Source: Curtobacterium sp. VKM Ac-2922 (GTDB lineage: Bacteria; Actinomycetota; Actinomycetes; Actinomycetales; Microbacteriaceae). From it: a DNA stretch of 64,000 bases. The stretch is taken from NCBI RefSeq assembly GCF_022815645.1, contig NZ_JALGRO010000008.1, positions 140,241 through 204,240 of the forward strand. Reading direction: 5' to 3'. The notes under the pieces are model-generated. The model made no database searches. It was not told the DNA's origin and saw only the letters and a program-made list of their open reading frames with translations. Of the stretch, positions 35,230-43,863 are shown in pieces. Numbering within the stretch: the first letter of the stretch is position 1; each line of letters begins with the position of its first letter. Made by a program: the position numbers and the translations under genes.

Positions 35230-35702
35230 GTGCGGACGCCGACCGTGACGTGCTCGAGCTGCTCGAGTACGCGGCGGCGCGTCTCGTCGAGCGGATGGTG
35301 GGGCTGACCGACGACGAGTGGTCGTGGAGGCCGGTACCGGGCGACCCGGACGTGTCGATCCGGTGGCGGCTCGACCACGTCACCGCCACGCTCACCGAGG
35401 AGCGGAACCGGACCTGGCTGGGCAAGCCGACCCGCGCCGAGGGCGACTCGGCCCGGCCCGTGTCCTCGGCAGCTGCAGCGCGGGCGGCGCTCGGCGACGC
35501 GATCGCCGCGTTCACCGACCTGGTGCGCGAGCGGGCGGGCACGCTCGGTGAGCCGATCGGCGCCGTCGCCGGACCGTACGGTGATGCGACCCGGCGGTCG
35601 TTCGTGCTGCACGTCGTCGACGAGCTCGTCCACCACGGTGCCGAGGCGGCGCTGCTGCGGGACCTGTACGCGGGTGGTGCTGCCGGGCAGCCGTCGACCT
35701 GA
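35226..35702 (+). CDS. DinB-superfamily protein
   Basis: 158 residues, a four-helix bundle of DinB/YfiT type. Likely metal ligands are histidines in RWRLDHVTATLTEERNR (about 43) and VVDELVHHGAEAALLRDLY (about 131-132). Family members include thiol-dependent transferases, for example bacillithiol or mycothiol enzymes, but this one is not assigned. The GTG start is inside the SDR stop (GTGA), so the two are co-translated. Confidence 0.8.
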   Translation: MSADADRDVLELLEYAAARLVERMVGLTDDEWSWRPVPGDPDVSIRWRLDHVTATLTEERNRTWLGKPTRAEGDSARPVSSAAAARAALGDAIAAFTDLVRERAGTLGEPIGAVAGPYGDATRRSFVLHVVDELVHHGAEAALLRDLYAGGAAGQPST

Positions 35703-35738
35703 TCCGTGTCCGTCGGCCGCGGGTGTGTTCCGTGGTGG

Positions 35739-36236
35739 TCAGGGCCGGGCCGGATCGTCGTCGTCCTGGCCGTCGGCGAACGCGTACGAGCCACCGTCGA
35801 GCGTGCGCACGAGCAGTCCCAGGTCGACGCCGTCGCGCCGGATGGTCGACACGTCGGCCGCGAACATGGCGATCGCGGCGTTCAGCACGGCTTCGGGGAC
35901 GTTCGTGCGTCGCCCCAGCCGCTGCGCCACGGTGTCGAGGACCGCGGTGCAGACGCGGTGCCGTGCGGGCTCGTTGACGGGCAGCGGGTCGATGCGCTCG
36001 AACTGCAGGAGCGCCGAGGGGTCGAGCAGGTCACGCAGGCCGGCGGCGGTGTCGCGCAGCAATTCCTGGTCCACGGAGCCGTCCGTACGGATCCAGTCGA
36101 AGTGTGCGAGTGCCTGCGGCGCACGGTCTGGACCGGCGGTCCCTGCTCGGGTGACGGCGTCGCGCAGCTTCGGGTCGGCCAGGACTGCGGCTGTCTGTCG
36201 TGCGCGTGCGAGGGCGTCGCGGTGTCGCTTGCTCAT
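35739..36236 (-). CDS. DUF2087 domain protein
   Basis: 165 residues. The C-terminal 70 residues (INEPARHRVCT-like region through FAADVSTIRRDGVDLGLL and GGSYAF) match DUF2087, a short winged-helix-like domain found in some ArsR-type regulators. The N-terminal half is unassigned. The ATG at 36236 is seven bases after CATCAT (36249-36244), so a leaderless message is likely; an earlier in-frame ATG lies at 36245. Function unknown. Confidence 0.75.
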   Translation of the reverse strand: MSKRHRDALARARQTAAVLADPKLRDAVTRAGTAGPDRAPQALAHFDWIRTDGSVDQELLRDTAAGLRDLLDPSALLQFERIDPLPVNEPARHRVCTAVLDTVAQRLGRRTNVPEAVLNAAIAMFAADVSTIRRDGVDLGLLVRTLDGGSYAFADGQDDDDPARP

Positions 36237-36334
36237 GGTGACCATGATGGCCCGGGTCGCAGCCGCCGCGGACCGGGGGGACGGCACGAGCGGCCCGGCG
36301 ACGTCCGCCGGACCGCTCGTCCTGGACGCTGCGA

Positions 36335-36988
36335 TCAACCGCAGTGTGACTTCCACACCAGCGGGAAGTCGAACCAGTAGCCGCGCCCGCATCCGCCGCT
36401 CTTGATGAACTCAGCCGCGCCGGCCACGAGTGCGCCGAGCGCCGCGCACGACACCTTCGACAGGTCGAGACTGATGCACACGGCGGCCAGGTAGACGCCG
36501 GCGCCGACGGTGATGATCACCCGGACGACCTGCCCGGAGATGAAGTACTCGTGGTTGTTCCACCAGTGCTTGCTCTCGGTGATGCCCCCGGCGGCGCCGG
36601 TGCTCGCGGCCGGTGCAGACGTGACCTGACGGACGTCGTTCCTGGTGAGGTGTCCCGCGGTGGACTCGGCGGCCGTGGTGCTCGAGGCGTCGAGGTCGGC
36701 CCACGGGGCGACCCGGTGGCCGTTGGCTGTGAACCCAGTGGTGGCGAGCTGCTCGAGCGCCGCTGTCGAGACCCGACCGGCGTCGAGGTCGGCGGCGACG
36801 GTGCCACGCTCGATCGAGGTGATGACGGCGGTCTGCGCGGCGGTGTGGTGGTCGGCGGCGTCAGCGAACGCTGCGGGTCCCGGCGCGACGAGGACGGCGA
36901 GCAGCGCTGCCGCCGTGACGACGGCGGCCGCGAGCAGGTTCTTCGGCGCGCGTGTGGTGGTGCGTGGTCGGACGGAGTGTTCCATCAT
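36335..36988 (-). CDS. Secreted protein with Cys-containing C-terminal domain
   Basis: 217 residues. A signal peptide is evident: an Arg/Lys-rich start, then LLAAAVVTAAALLAVLVAPG and cleavage near AAFADA. The middle is Ala/Thr-rich. The last 80 residues contain a membrane-like helix (VVRVIITVGAGVYLAAVCIS) and four cysteines, two in the ending CGRGYWFDFPLVWKSHCG. No family recognised; the layout suits a secreted peptide or bacteriocin precursor as one guess. AAGGG lies five bases before the ATG at 36988. Confidence 0.65.
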   Translation of the reverse strand: MMEHSVRPRTTTRAPKNLLAAAVVTAAALLAVLVAPGPAAFADAADHHTAAQTAVITSIERGTVAADLDAGRVSTAALEQLATTGFTANGHRVAPWADLDASSTTAAESTAGHLTRNDVRQVTSAPAASTGAAGGITESKHWWNNHEYFISGQVVRVIITVGAGVYLAAVCISLDLSKVSCAALGALVAGAAEFIKSGGCGRGYWFDFPLVWKSHCG

Positions 36989-37292
36989 CGGAGCCCTTCG
37001 AGATCCTGATCGGGTGACGATCACCCGGCACCGATGGTCCGGTCGGCGGGCATCGACCAGGCAACCAGCCGAGGGCGTCGACACGAACCATGGGGTCCGG
37101 CCAGACGAACGTCTGATGAAACGGCTCTCAGTGCAGCGTGCAACTCCACCCCGCCGGAGGCCTCGGGGCTGAGCGTCCTCTCGGCCCCGGGGCAGTGTGC
37201 CGACGAAGCCCTGGGAGCCGTGGGAGGTGTCTGTCCTGCTCCATACGATCGTCTTGCGAAATCGATGTCACCCCGAACGGAACGAGGCGGTC
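36989..37292. promoter_or_regulatory. 304-bp divergent intergenic region
   Basis: Separates the minus-strand secreted-protein gene from the Sua5-like gene. It contains an inverted repeat CGGGTGA-CGA-TCACCCG (37011-37017 and 37021-37027) 23 bp from the secreted-protein start, a CCTCGG-rich weak hairpin around 37156-37193, and GAGGCGG (37284-37290) as ribosome site for the next gene. No gene seen in it. Confidence 0.5.
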
Positions 37293-38072
37293 TTGACCAC
37301 ACAACCGATGCACTGGAACGACCACGTCCGCCAGCAGGCGGTGGAACGGCTCGGCGATCCCGGCGGGATGGTCGTCGCGCCCACGAAGGTCGGCTACATC
37401 GTCATGACGACTGATCGCCGCGGCCTCGAGCGGAAGTTCGACGCCAAGCAGCGGCCGCTCTCGAAGCCCGGCGTCGTGCTGGTCAGCTCGCTCGAGATGC
37501 TGCACGAACTCGCCGAGACGAATCCCGAGATCGACGCCCTGTACCAGCGGTGCTGGGACGAGGACGTGCTGCTCGGGTGCATCCTGCCCTGGCGCGCGAG
37601 CGGCGAACGGCGCATCCCCGCGGACGGCTCTCGCGAGCTGGTGATGGACGCCCGATCGACGTCGTGCTTCGTCATCCGGTTCGGTGTGCCGGCCGAGGCG
37701 ATCGCGCGCGACCTGTGGGAGCGGCACGGTCTGCTGTCGTTCGCCAGTTCCGCGAACCCGTCCGGGCAGGGCAACCGCGGCGTGCTCGCCGGCATCGGGG
37801 AGCGCATCTCCGCCGCTGCCGACCTGCTCGTCGAGGCGGACGACTACGTCGCGTCGATCCAGCCGGACCGTGATGCGGACACCCGGTGGGAGCAGGGCGT
37901 CATGGTCTCGATGGTCGACCAGGACGGACACCTGGTCCCCGAGCAGCACGGGGCCCGGTCGGTGACGCCCGCGCCGTCGCTGATCCGGAAGGGGCTCGAC
38001 CTCGACCGCATCATGCGGTTCCTGTCCGACCGGTTCCCGAGCTGGGACCACCGCCACGGCCAGTACCACTGA
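37293..38072 (+). CDS. Sua5/YciO/YrdC-family protein
   Basis: 259 residues from a TTG start placed by GAGGCGG three bases upstream; an ATG lies five codons later. YrdC features are PTKVGYIVMTTDRRGLERKF (about 24-43), KQRPLSKPGVVLVSS and SSANPSGQGNRG (about 157-168). The family makes threonylcarbamoyl-AMP for the tRNA t6A modification or is a YciO-like paralogue. As it stands apart from other t6A genes and the first motif is divergent, YciO-like is my preference. Confidence 0.8.
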   Translation: MTTQPMHWNDHVRQQAVERLGDPGGMVVAPTKVGYIVMTTDRRGLERKFDAKQRPLSKPGVVLVSSLEMLHELAETNPEIDALYQRCWDEDVLLGCILPWRASGERRIPADGSRELVMDARSTSCFVIRFGVPAEAIARDLWERHGLLSFASSANPSGQGNRGVLAGIGERISAAADLLVEADDYVASIQPDRDADTRWEQGVMVSMVDQDGHLVPEQHGARSVTPAPSLIRKGLDLDRIMRFLSDRFPSWDHRHGQYH

Positions 38073-38144
38073 GCCGTCCGACGACTCCGCCTCCCCGACG
38101 CACCGAGCCACATCCCTGAACCGTCGCTCTGGAAGGACATCGTC

Positions 38145-38609
38145 ATGCCTGTTCCTCGTCTCCGCACACCACTCCGGCGTTCCCGCCTCGTCGCGATCAG
38201 CGCAGCGCCCCTGCTGGTCACCTGCGCCGTCCTGGGGGCCACGCCGGCCGCGTGGGCGGCACCGACGACCACATCCGATGTCGCCGCGCACCACGCGGTG
38301 ACGGTCACCCTGTCGACCCAGATGCGTCGACAGGGTGACGTCGTGACCTCGGTACTGCTGCAGGGGCCGGACCCCGTGACCGGTCGGCCCGGGTGGTCGC
38401 GCTGCGTCGACCTGCCGCAGTCCGGGCTGCCGGTCTGGACCAGCCTGCAGGTCCGGCTGGCGTACCCGGCGACGTACACGACGTCGGCCTACAGCGACTT
38501 CGCGTGCTCGAACGGGTACGACTACCGCTGGTCGACCGGCCCGATCTCGACACGGCTCCAGCACTGGGTCGTGTACACGTTCCGCTCGCCGAAGATCACC
38601 CTGCGCTGA
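38145..38609 (+). CDS. Small secreted protein
   Basis: 154 residues. The N-terminus has a classical signal: Arg-rich MPVPRLRTPLRRSR, hydrophobic LVAISAAPLLVTCAVLGA and cleavage after AAWA. The mature part (about 115 residues) is beta-rich with two cysteines (SRCVDL, DFACSNGYDYRW) that could form a disulfide. No family recognised. GGAAGGA lies eight bases before the ATG. It lies downstream of the Sua5-like gene in the same orientation. Confidence 0.7.
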   Translation: MPVPRLRTPLRRSRLVAISAAPLLVTCAVLGATPAAWAAPTTTSDVAAHHAVTVTLSTQMRRQGDVVTSVLLQGPDPVTGRPGWSRCVDLPQSGLPVWTSLQVRLAYPATYTTSAYSDFACSNGYDYRWSTGPISTRLQHWVVYTFRSPKITLR

Positions 38610-38679
38610 GCCGCACACCCGGGCGCCGCACGACCGCATCGGCCGTGCGGTGCCCCGGGAGTGGGTCGCACGCGCGTGG

Positions 38680-40851
38680 TCAGCGCCGCGGACCGCCCAC
38701 CCGTCCGGCGAAGCGGTACCGGAAGTCAGCGTCGCCGTCGACCGTCACGACCAAGTCGTAGTACCCCCAGGCATCGAGCGGCCAGTCGATCGCGGTCCGG
38801 CCACCGTGCCCGGCACGGGCCGTGGCCCGGTGCGTCACGAAGTCGTTGGCCACGACGGTGAAGCGCACCTCGGGACGTCCCGCGTTCTCGAGCACGACGC
38901 GGAGGCGTGGGGTACGACCCGGGATCTGGTCCAGCTGGGCGTGCGGTACGGCGACGTCCGTGCCCGACCCCGCCACGACGGTGCCGGCGAACCGCCGCAG
39001 GAACCGGTCCGGTCCGTACACGCTGACGTCGTACCGCCCGGCGGTGGCAGCCGTCTGCCACGTCCACCGGGCCTCGGCCCCGCCGGCGAGCGTGTGCGGT
39101 GTCGCGGCGAAGGGGAGCGCGGTGTTCGGGTACACCAGGTGGCAGACGCCCTGGTCGCCGTCGTTGCCCATCACGACCGTCACGATCCCGGAGGCACGGT
39201 CGACCGTGACGTCCGCGCGCTGGCGGTAGGGGAGCGGCCGACGACGGACGACCCCCGTCTCCTGCACCGGCATGACCTGGGCACCCGGAGCGGGCTGCTC
39301 GATCGGAGGCTTCGCCGCGTCGGCGTCGGCCGCGGCGACGAGCGTGGCGGTGTGCGTCAGGTCCGGCACCACGTCCGTTCCGGGAACCGAGGTGTCGGGC
39401 GCGGTGAAGTCGAAGCAGCTCAGCAGGTCACCCGACACGGTCCGGCGCCAGGTGGAGATGTTCGGCTCGGTCACCCCGGTCACGTGCTCGAGGAACCGGA
39501 TCACCGACGTGTGGTCGGCGACCTGCGAGTCGATCCACCCGCCGCGGCTCCACGGCGACACCACGGTCATCGGGACGCGGGCACCCAGGCCGACGGGCAG
39601 CCCCTCGACGTACTCGTCCGGAGTGCCCGGCTCGGGGAACGGCGGGACCACGTGGTCGAAGTAGCCGTCGTTCTCGTCGTAGTTCACCAGCAGCACCGTC
39701 GAGGCCCAGGTCTCCGGGTTGCTGAACAGCGCCTGCACCACGGCGTTCGTGAAGTGCGCGCCGTAGTCCGGGCTGGCGGCCGGGTGCTCCGACCAGCCGT
39801 ACGGCGCGACGACGTAGGAGACCGTGGGGAGCGAGTTCGTCGCGCAGTCGCGCCCGAAGTCCCCGAGCAGGTGCCCGACGTCGAGCCCCTTGCCCGAGTT
39901 CGGCTTCCACCCGTCGTGCAGCCCGCCCTGCGTCGCCAGGGCACGCCTGGCCGGGTCCGTCGACGCGAGGGCGTCGTGGTACTGCTGGAACAGCCACAGC
40001 GGGTTGTCGCCGTAGTCACCGACGTACGGGTCGCTGCCGCTGTCACCGACCTCGTCGTTCGCGTACGTCTTCCACGACACCCCCGCGGCGGACAGGCGCT
40101 CGCCGTACGTGCCCCAGCGGTACACGGGCTCGTAGTCCGCCGGGTTGTCCGTCGCCGGACCGCCGAGGCCGCCGCTGGCGTTCACGGTCGCGCTCCACTG
40201 GTACAGGCGGTTCGGCGTGGTCGGCCCGTTGACCGAGCAGTGGTAGTCGTCGCAGATCGTGAAGGCCCGGGCGAGCGCGCGCTGGTACGGGATGTCCTCG
40301 TCGGTGAAGTACCCCATCGTCTGGGCGCTCTTGGCGTCGACCCACCGGTCCCAGGCGCCGCCGTTCCACGCGGTGTGGCCACCCGACCAGGAGTGGTCGA
40401 GGCCGCCGGCGTTCTGCGCGTTGTACTTCGTGGTGTCCAGGCGGAAGGGCAGCATCACGCCGCCGTCGGTGCGGGCGGGCGCGGGCTGGTGGAACACGTC
40501 GCCACCGCCGGGGAACTCGAGCGCCTGCTTGTCCGAGAACCCCCGGACCCCGGGCATCGTGCCGTGGTAGTGGTCGAACGACCGGTTCTCCTGCATCAGC
40601 ACCACCACGTGCTGCACGTCCCGCACGGTGCCCGTCCGACGTGCCGTGGCTGCTGCGGCGGGCGCTGCTCCGCGACCGAACGACGCACCCGCGGCGACAC
40701 CGGCGGTGATGGCAGCGGCTCCGCCGAGCAACAGGGTCCGACGACTCAGGCCGGAGCGGACCGTCTGGGGGTGCGTCGCGTCGGGCGTGAGCGGTGGGGC
40801 GGCGAGGGGACCGACGGCGGGAGCGTGGCGCTCTGGCTTGGAGGTGCTCAT
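38680..40851 (-). CDS. Phospholipase C, phosphocholine-specific type (TAT-exported)
   Basis: 723 residues. A twin-arginine signal (LSRRTLLLGGAAAIT, about 35-49) precedes the catalytic domain that begins VQHVVVLMQENRSFDHYHGT with the metal-binding Asn and Asp of the phosphoesterase family. VSPWSRGGWIDSQVADHTSVIRFLE marks the end of this domain; two C-terminal DUF756 beta modules follow. Secreted enzymes of this family cleave phosphatidylcholine or sphingomyelin head groups. It is convergent with the small secreted-protein gene and divergent from the sigma factor. Confidence 0.92.
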   Translation of the reverse strand: MSTSKPERHAPAVGPLAAPPLTPDATHPQTVRSGLSRRTLLLGGAAAITAGVAAGASFGRGAAPAAAATARRTGTVRDVQHVVVLMQENRSFDHYHGTMPGVRGFSDKQALEFPGGGDVFHQPAPARTDGGVMLPFRLDTTKYNAQNAGGLDHSWSGGHTAWNGGAWDRWVDAKSAQTMGYFTDEDIPYQRALARAFTICDDYHCSVNGPTTPNRLYQWSATVNASGGLGGPATDNPADYEPVYRWGTYGERLSAAGVSWKTYANDEVGDSGSDPYVGDYGDNPLWLFQQYHDALASTDPARRALATQGGLHDGWKPNSGKGLDVGHLLGDFGRDCATNSLPTVSYVVAPYGWSEHPAASPDYGAHFTNAVVQALFSNPETWASTVLLVNYDENDGYFDHVVPPFPEPGTPDEYVEGLPVGLGARVPMTVVSPWSRGGWIDSQVADHTSVIRFLEHVTGVTEPNISTWRRTVSGDLLSCFDFTAPDTSVPGTDVVPDLTHTATLVAAADADAAKPPIEQPAPGAQVMPVQETGVVRRRPLPYRQRADVTVDRASGIVTVVMGNDGDQGVCHLVYPNTALPFAATPHTLAGGAEARWTWQTAATAGRYDVSVYGPDRFLRRFAGTVVAGSGTDVAVPHAQLDQIPGRTPRLRVVLENAGRPEVRFTVVANDFVTHRATARAGHGGRTAIDWPLDAWGYYDLVVTVDGDADFRYRFAGRVGGPRR

Positions 40852-41069
40852 GGTGCAACTGGCCTTCCTGATCGAGGACGGGACGTCGTCGACCAGGAGA
40901 GTGGCGTGGACTGAACCGGGCGTTGCGCTGGTGTGACGCGCGGGCGGCGAGCCCATGAGAGTCCTCGGAGTGTCGCCACGCCCCCCGCTCTGGGGCCCTG
41001 CCCTGCCCCGCCGTCAGTTCCTGCGGTTCCGAAACATCCTCACGCAACCACCCCGAGGAGCGGAACCAC

Positions 41070-41702
41070 ATGACCATCACTGCCCCGTACCCGACGTTCG
41101 CCGGTCCGGTCACGTTCCCCGAGCCTCCCGTCCGACGGCAGCGCGTTCCCGCCCGGCCGCAGCTGCCGGAGTCCGGTGACGCTCTGGTGCGCCGCGCCGT
41201 GGCCGGGGACGACCGCGCGTTCGCGACCATCGTCCGACGCAACGCCGAGCTGTTGCGCGGGGTCGCGACGCGGATCCTGCGGGGCTCGAGTGAGGCAGAC
41301 GACGTGGTGCAGGAGACGTTCATCGCCGCCTGGCGTCACCTGGACGGCGTGACGGACGGTGACGCGATCACGGCGTGGCTCGTGACGACGGTCCGACGAC
41401 GGGCCTTCGACCGCCTGCGGAGCGCGGCGGTGCAGCGGCGTGCCGACCTGGACGAGTCCGTGCCGGCATCGTCCGAACTCGCACCGGGTGACGTGGCGGA
41501 GCGGGCCTCGTTGGTCGTGGCCGCGCAGCGCGTGCTCGACGGCATGCCGGCCGTGCAGCGGCGCTGCTGGGAGCTCCGGCACCTGGAGCGACACTCCTAC
41601 GACGACATCGCCGAGGCGATGGGGCTGCCCAAGTCGACGGTGCGCGGGCTGCTGGCGCGCGCCCGGGTCGTGGTGGAACAGGCGCTCGCGCCCTGGCGGT
41701 GA
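41070..41702 (+). CDS. ECF-type RNA polymerase sigma factor
   Basis: 210 residues. Region 2 is LVRRAVAGDDRAFATIVRRN through EADDVVQETFIAAWRHL (about 47-95) and region 4 is LDGMPAVQRRCWELRHLERHSYDDIAEAMGLPKSTVRGLLARAR (about 158-200). No anti-sigma gene is adjacent, so it may be controlled elsewhere. GAGGAGCGG precedes the ATG. It resembles the sigma factor at 54817 and lies divergent from the phospholipase C gene. Confidence 0.92.
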   Translation: MTITAPYPTFAGPVTFPEPPVRRQRVPARPQLPESGDALVRRAVAGDDRAFATIVRRNAELLRGVATRILRGSSEADDVVQETFIAAWRHLDGVTDGDAITAWLVTTVRRRAFDRLRSAAVQRRADLDESVPASSELAPGDVAERASLVVAAQRVLDGMPAVQRRCWELRHLERHSYDDIAEAMGLPKSTVRGLLARARVVVEQALAPWR

Positions 41703-41721
41703 GCGGTCCGTGCCCGCTCCG

Positions 41722-42852
41722 TCAGTTGATGCGGAGTTCCGTGACCATCGGGCAGTCGAACGGGTCGCGGGCGCTCAGCCCGACGCGGTTGAGGTACCGG
41801 ACGACGATGCCGTAGGACCGCAGCAGGGTGGTCTCGGTGTACGGCACGTCGAGGGTGTCGCAGTGTGCGCGGACCAGATCGCGGGCCTGGCGGAGGGCTG
41901 GGCGGGGCATCGACGGGAACAGGTGGTGTTCCACCTGGTAGTTCAGGCCGCCCATCAGGAACGACACCCACCAGCCGCCGCGGATGTTGCGGGAGGTGCG
42001 CACCTGCCGCGAGAAGAAGTCGACCTTGGCGTCGTGGGCGATCGTCGGCATGCCCTTGTGGTTCGGGGCGAACGACGCGCCCATCATCACGCCGAACACG
42101 GCGAGCTGCACGCCGAGGAACGCGCAGGCCATGCCGAACGGCAGGAACCAGAAGACGACGGTCAGGTAGATGGCGAACCGTGCCACGAGCAGGACGCCCT
42201 CGGTGATGCGGCCGCGCGGGTCCGGCCGTCCGTCGGCGCCGCGCAGCACGGAGACGACGGCGTGCCGGTGCAGGTTGATGCCCTCGAGGGTCAGGAGCGG
42301 GAAGAACAACCACCCCTGGTGACGGATGACGGCGCGCATCGGACCCGTGACCTTCGCCGCGTCCTCGGGGATGAAGACCACGCCGTCGGGGGCGATGTCC
42401 GGGTCCTTGCCGACGGTGTTCGGGTTGCCGTGGTGGCGGGTGTGCTTGTTCATCCACCACGAGTAGCTCAAGCCCACCACGAAGGTGCCGAGGCCGCGTC
42501 CGGCGCGGTCGTTCCACTTGCGCGACTCGAAGACCTGACGGTGCGCCAGCTCGTGCGACAGGAACGCGAACTGGGTGAAGATGATCCCGAGTGCCCCCGC
42601 GACGATCAGCTGGAACCACGAGTCACCGAGCATCGCGAACGCGACCCAGCACGCGGCGAGTGCCACCACCAGGCCGGCGAACATCGACCAGTAGAACCCG
42701 CGGCGCCGGCGCAGCAGCCCGGCGTCCTTCACCTGGGCCAGCAGCGCGGCGTATGTCGAGGTGCCGCCGGTGCGCTTGCCGTCGCCCGGACCGGTGGACC
42801 GGTACGGGCGGGCAGCCGGAGCCTGGGTGGACAGAGGCAGCTCGGTGGTCAT
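41722..42852 (-). CDS. Membrane fatty-acid desaturase
   Basis: 376 residues with four or more membrane spans. All three His boxes are present: SHELAHRQ (about 103-110), NKHTRHHGNPN (about 137-147) and YQVEHHLFPSM (about 301-311). These bind the di-iron centre that introduces a double bond into fatty acyl chains, adjusting membrane fluidity. It lies convergent with the sigma-factor gene and divergent from the GAF-ANTAR gene. With the ice-binding protein nearby, a cold-related role is possible but not shown. Confidence 0.93.
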   Translation of the reverse strand: MTTELPLSTQAPAARPYRSTGPGDGKRTGGTSTYAALLAQVKDAGLLRRRRGFYWSMFAGLVVALAACWVAFAMLGDSWFQLIVAGALGIIFTQFAFLSHELAHRQVFESRKWNDRAGRGLGTFVVGLSYSWWMNKHTRHHGNPNTVGKDPDIAPDGVVFIPEDAAKVTGPMRAVIRHQGWLFFPLLTLEGINLHRHAVVSVLRGADGRPDPRGRITEGVLLVARFAIYLTVVFWFLPFGMACAFLGVQLAVFGVMMGASFAPNHKGMPTIAHDAKVDFFSRQVRTSRNIRGGWWVSFLMGGLNYQVEHHLFPSMPRPALRQARDLVRAHCDTLDVPYTETTLLRSYGIVVRYLNRVGLSARDPFDCPMVTELRIN

Positions 42853-43031
42853 GGTTCTCCCTGGTCGTCGTCCGGCCGGTGGCCGCAGGTCGGGCGGCCG
42901 GGGGCTGGGGCTGCATCCACCACGCTATGGCGCGTGCGATGCGCGGTGCAACTCTGAGCAGTGGTCATGGATGTCGGTTGCCCGCCGACACGGTACGGTC
43001 AGACCGCACGGACTGACAGGAGTCATGACCC

Positions 43032-43784
43032 ATGCTCCAGACACGCGAGGGTCGCCTCGTCGACACGTTCGTCACGCTGACGGACAGCCTGATCGCCGAC
43101 TACGACGTGGTGGACGTCCTGCAGACGCTGGTCGACCGGGCCGTCGAGCTCTTCGACGCCGCTGCCGGCGCGATCCACCTGCTCGATGAACAGGGCCGAC
43201 TCGAGGTCGTCGCGTCCACCAGCGAGCGCGGCGAGTTCATCGGCCTGCTGCAGCTCGACGCCGGCGAGGGGCCCTGCATCGCGGCCGTCACGACGGGGGA
43301 ACTCGTGACGAGCGAGGACGTGGAGGGACTGCGGCGACGGTGGCCCCGGTTCGCCGCAGCGTCACAGGAGCGGGGGTTCCCCGGCGTCCACGCGATCCCG
43401 CTGCGACTGCGTGACGAGGTCATCGGGTCGCTCAACCTGTTCCGCGAGACCGAGGGTGCCCTGAACGGCGCGGATGCCCGTGCTGCGCAGGCGCTGGCCG
43501 ACGTCGCGACGATCAGCGTGGTGCAGCAGCGGACGATCGCCACGGCGCAGACCACCGCCGACCAGCTGCGCCGCGCGCTGGAGAGCCGTGTGGTCGTCGA
43601 GCAGGCGAAGGGCTACCTGGCACGGGCGCTCGGGGTCGAGATGGAGGCCGCGCGGGAGTTGCTCCGCCGGTACGCCCGTGCCAACCAGCGCCGCTTGAGC
43701 GACGTCGCGTCGGACGTGGCCACGGGGGAGCTCCCGCTGGACGCGCTGACAGCCGGCACGCCTGACGCGCCCCGGTCGAGCTGA
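43032..43784 (+). CDS. GAF-ANTAR regulator
   Basis: 250 residues. An N-terminal GAF domain (about 15-160; AIHLLDEQGRLEVVAS, GEGPCIAAVTTGE, PLRLRDEVIGSLNLF) is followed by an ANTAR RNA-binding domain (about 180-238; LESRVVVEQAKGYLARALGVEMEAARELLRRYA). ANTAR proteins act by transcription antitermination, and GAF supplies the signal. AGGAG is followed by two ATGs, 43025 and 43032, in different frames; only 43032 opens this gene. Target RNA unknown. Confidence 0.93.
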   Translation: MLQTREGRLVDTFVTLTDSLIADYDVVDVLQTLVDRAVELFDAAAGAIHLLDEQGRLEVVASTSERGEFIGLLQLDAGEGPCIAAVTTGELVTSEDVEGLRRRWPRFAAASQERGFPGVHAIPLRLRDEVIGSLNLFRETEGALNGADARAAQALADVATISVVQQRTIATAQTTADQLRRALESRVVVEQAKGYLARALGVEMEAARELLRRYARANQRRLSDVASDVATGELPLDALTAGTPDAPRSS

Positions 43785-43807
43785 CCCGCCCCGGTCGCGC
43801 TCGGGAT

Positions 43808-43848
43808 GCACACGACCCCGGTCGCCACTGGCAACCGGGGTCGTGTGC
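43808..43848. terminator. Bidirectional hairpin terminator, 15-bp perfect stem
   Basis: GCACACGACCCCGGT (43808-43822) pairs exactly with ACCGGGGTCGTGTGC (43834-43848) around an 11-base loop. It lies between the convergent GAF-ANTAR and ice-binding genes. Its sequence is unrelated to the GGAGGC hairpins. Confidence 0.88.
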
Positions 43849-43863
43849 GTCGTGCAGGACCCG

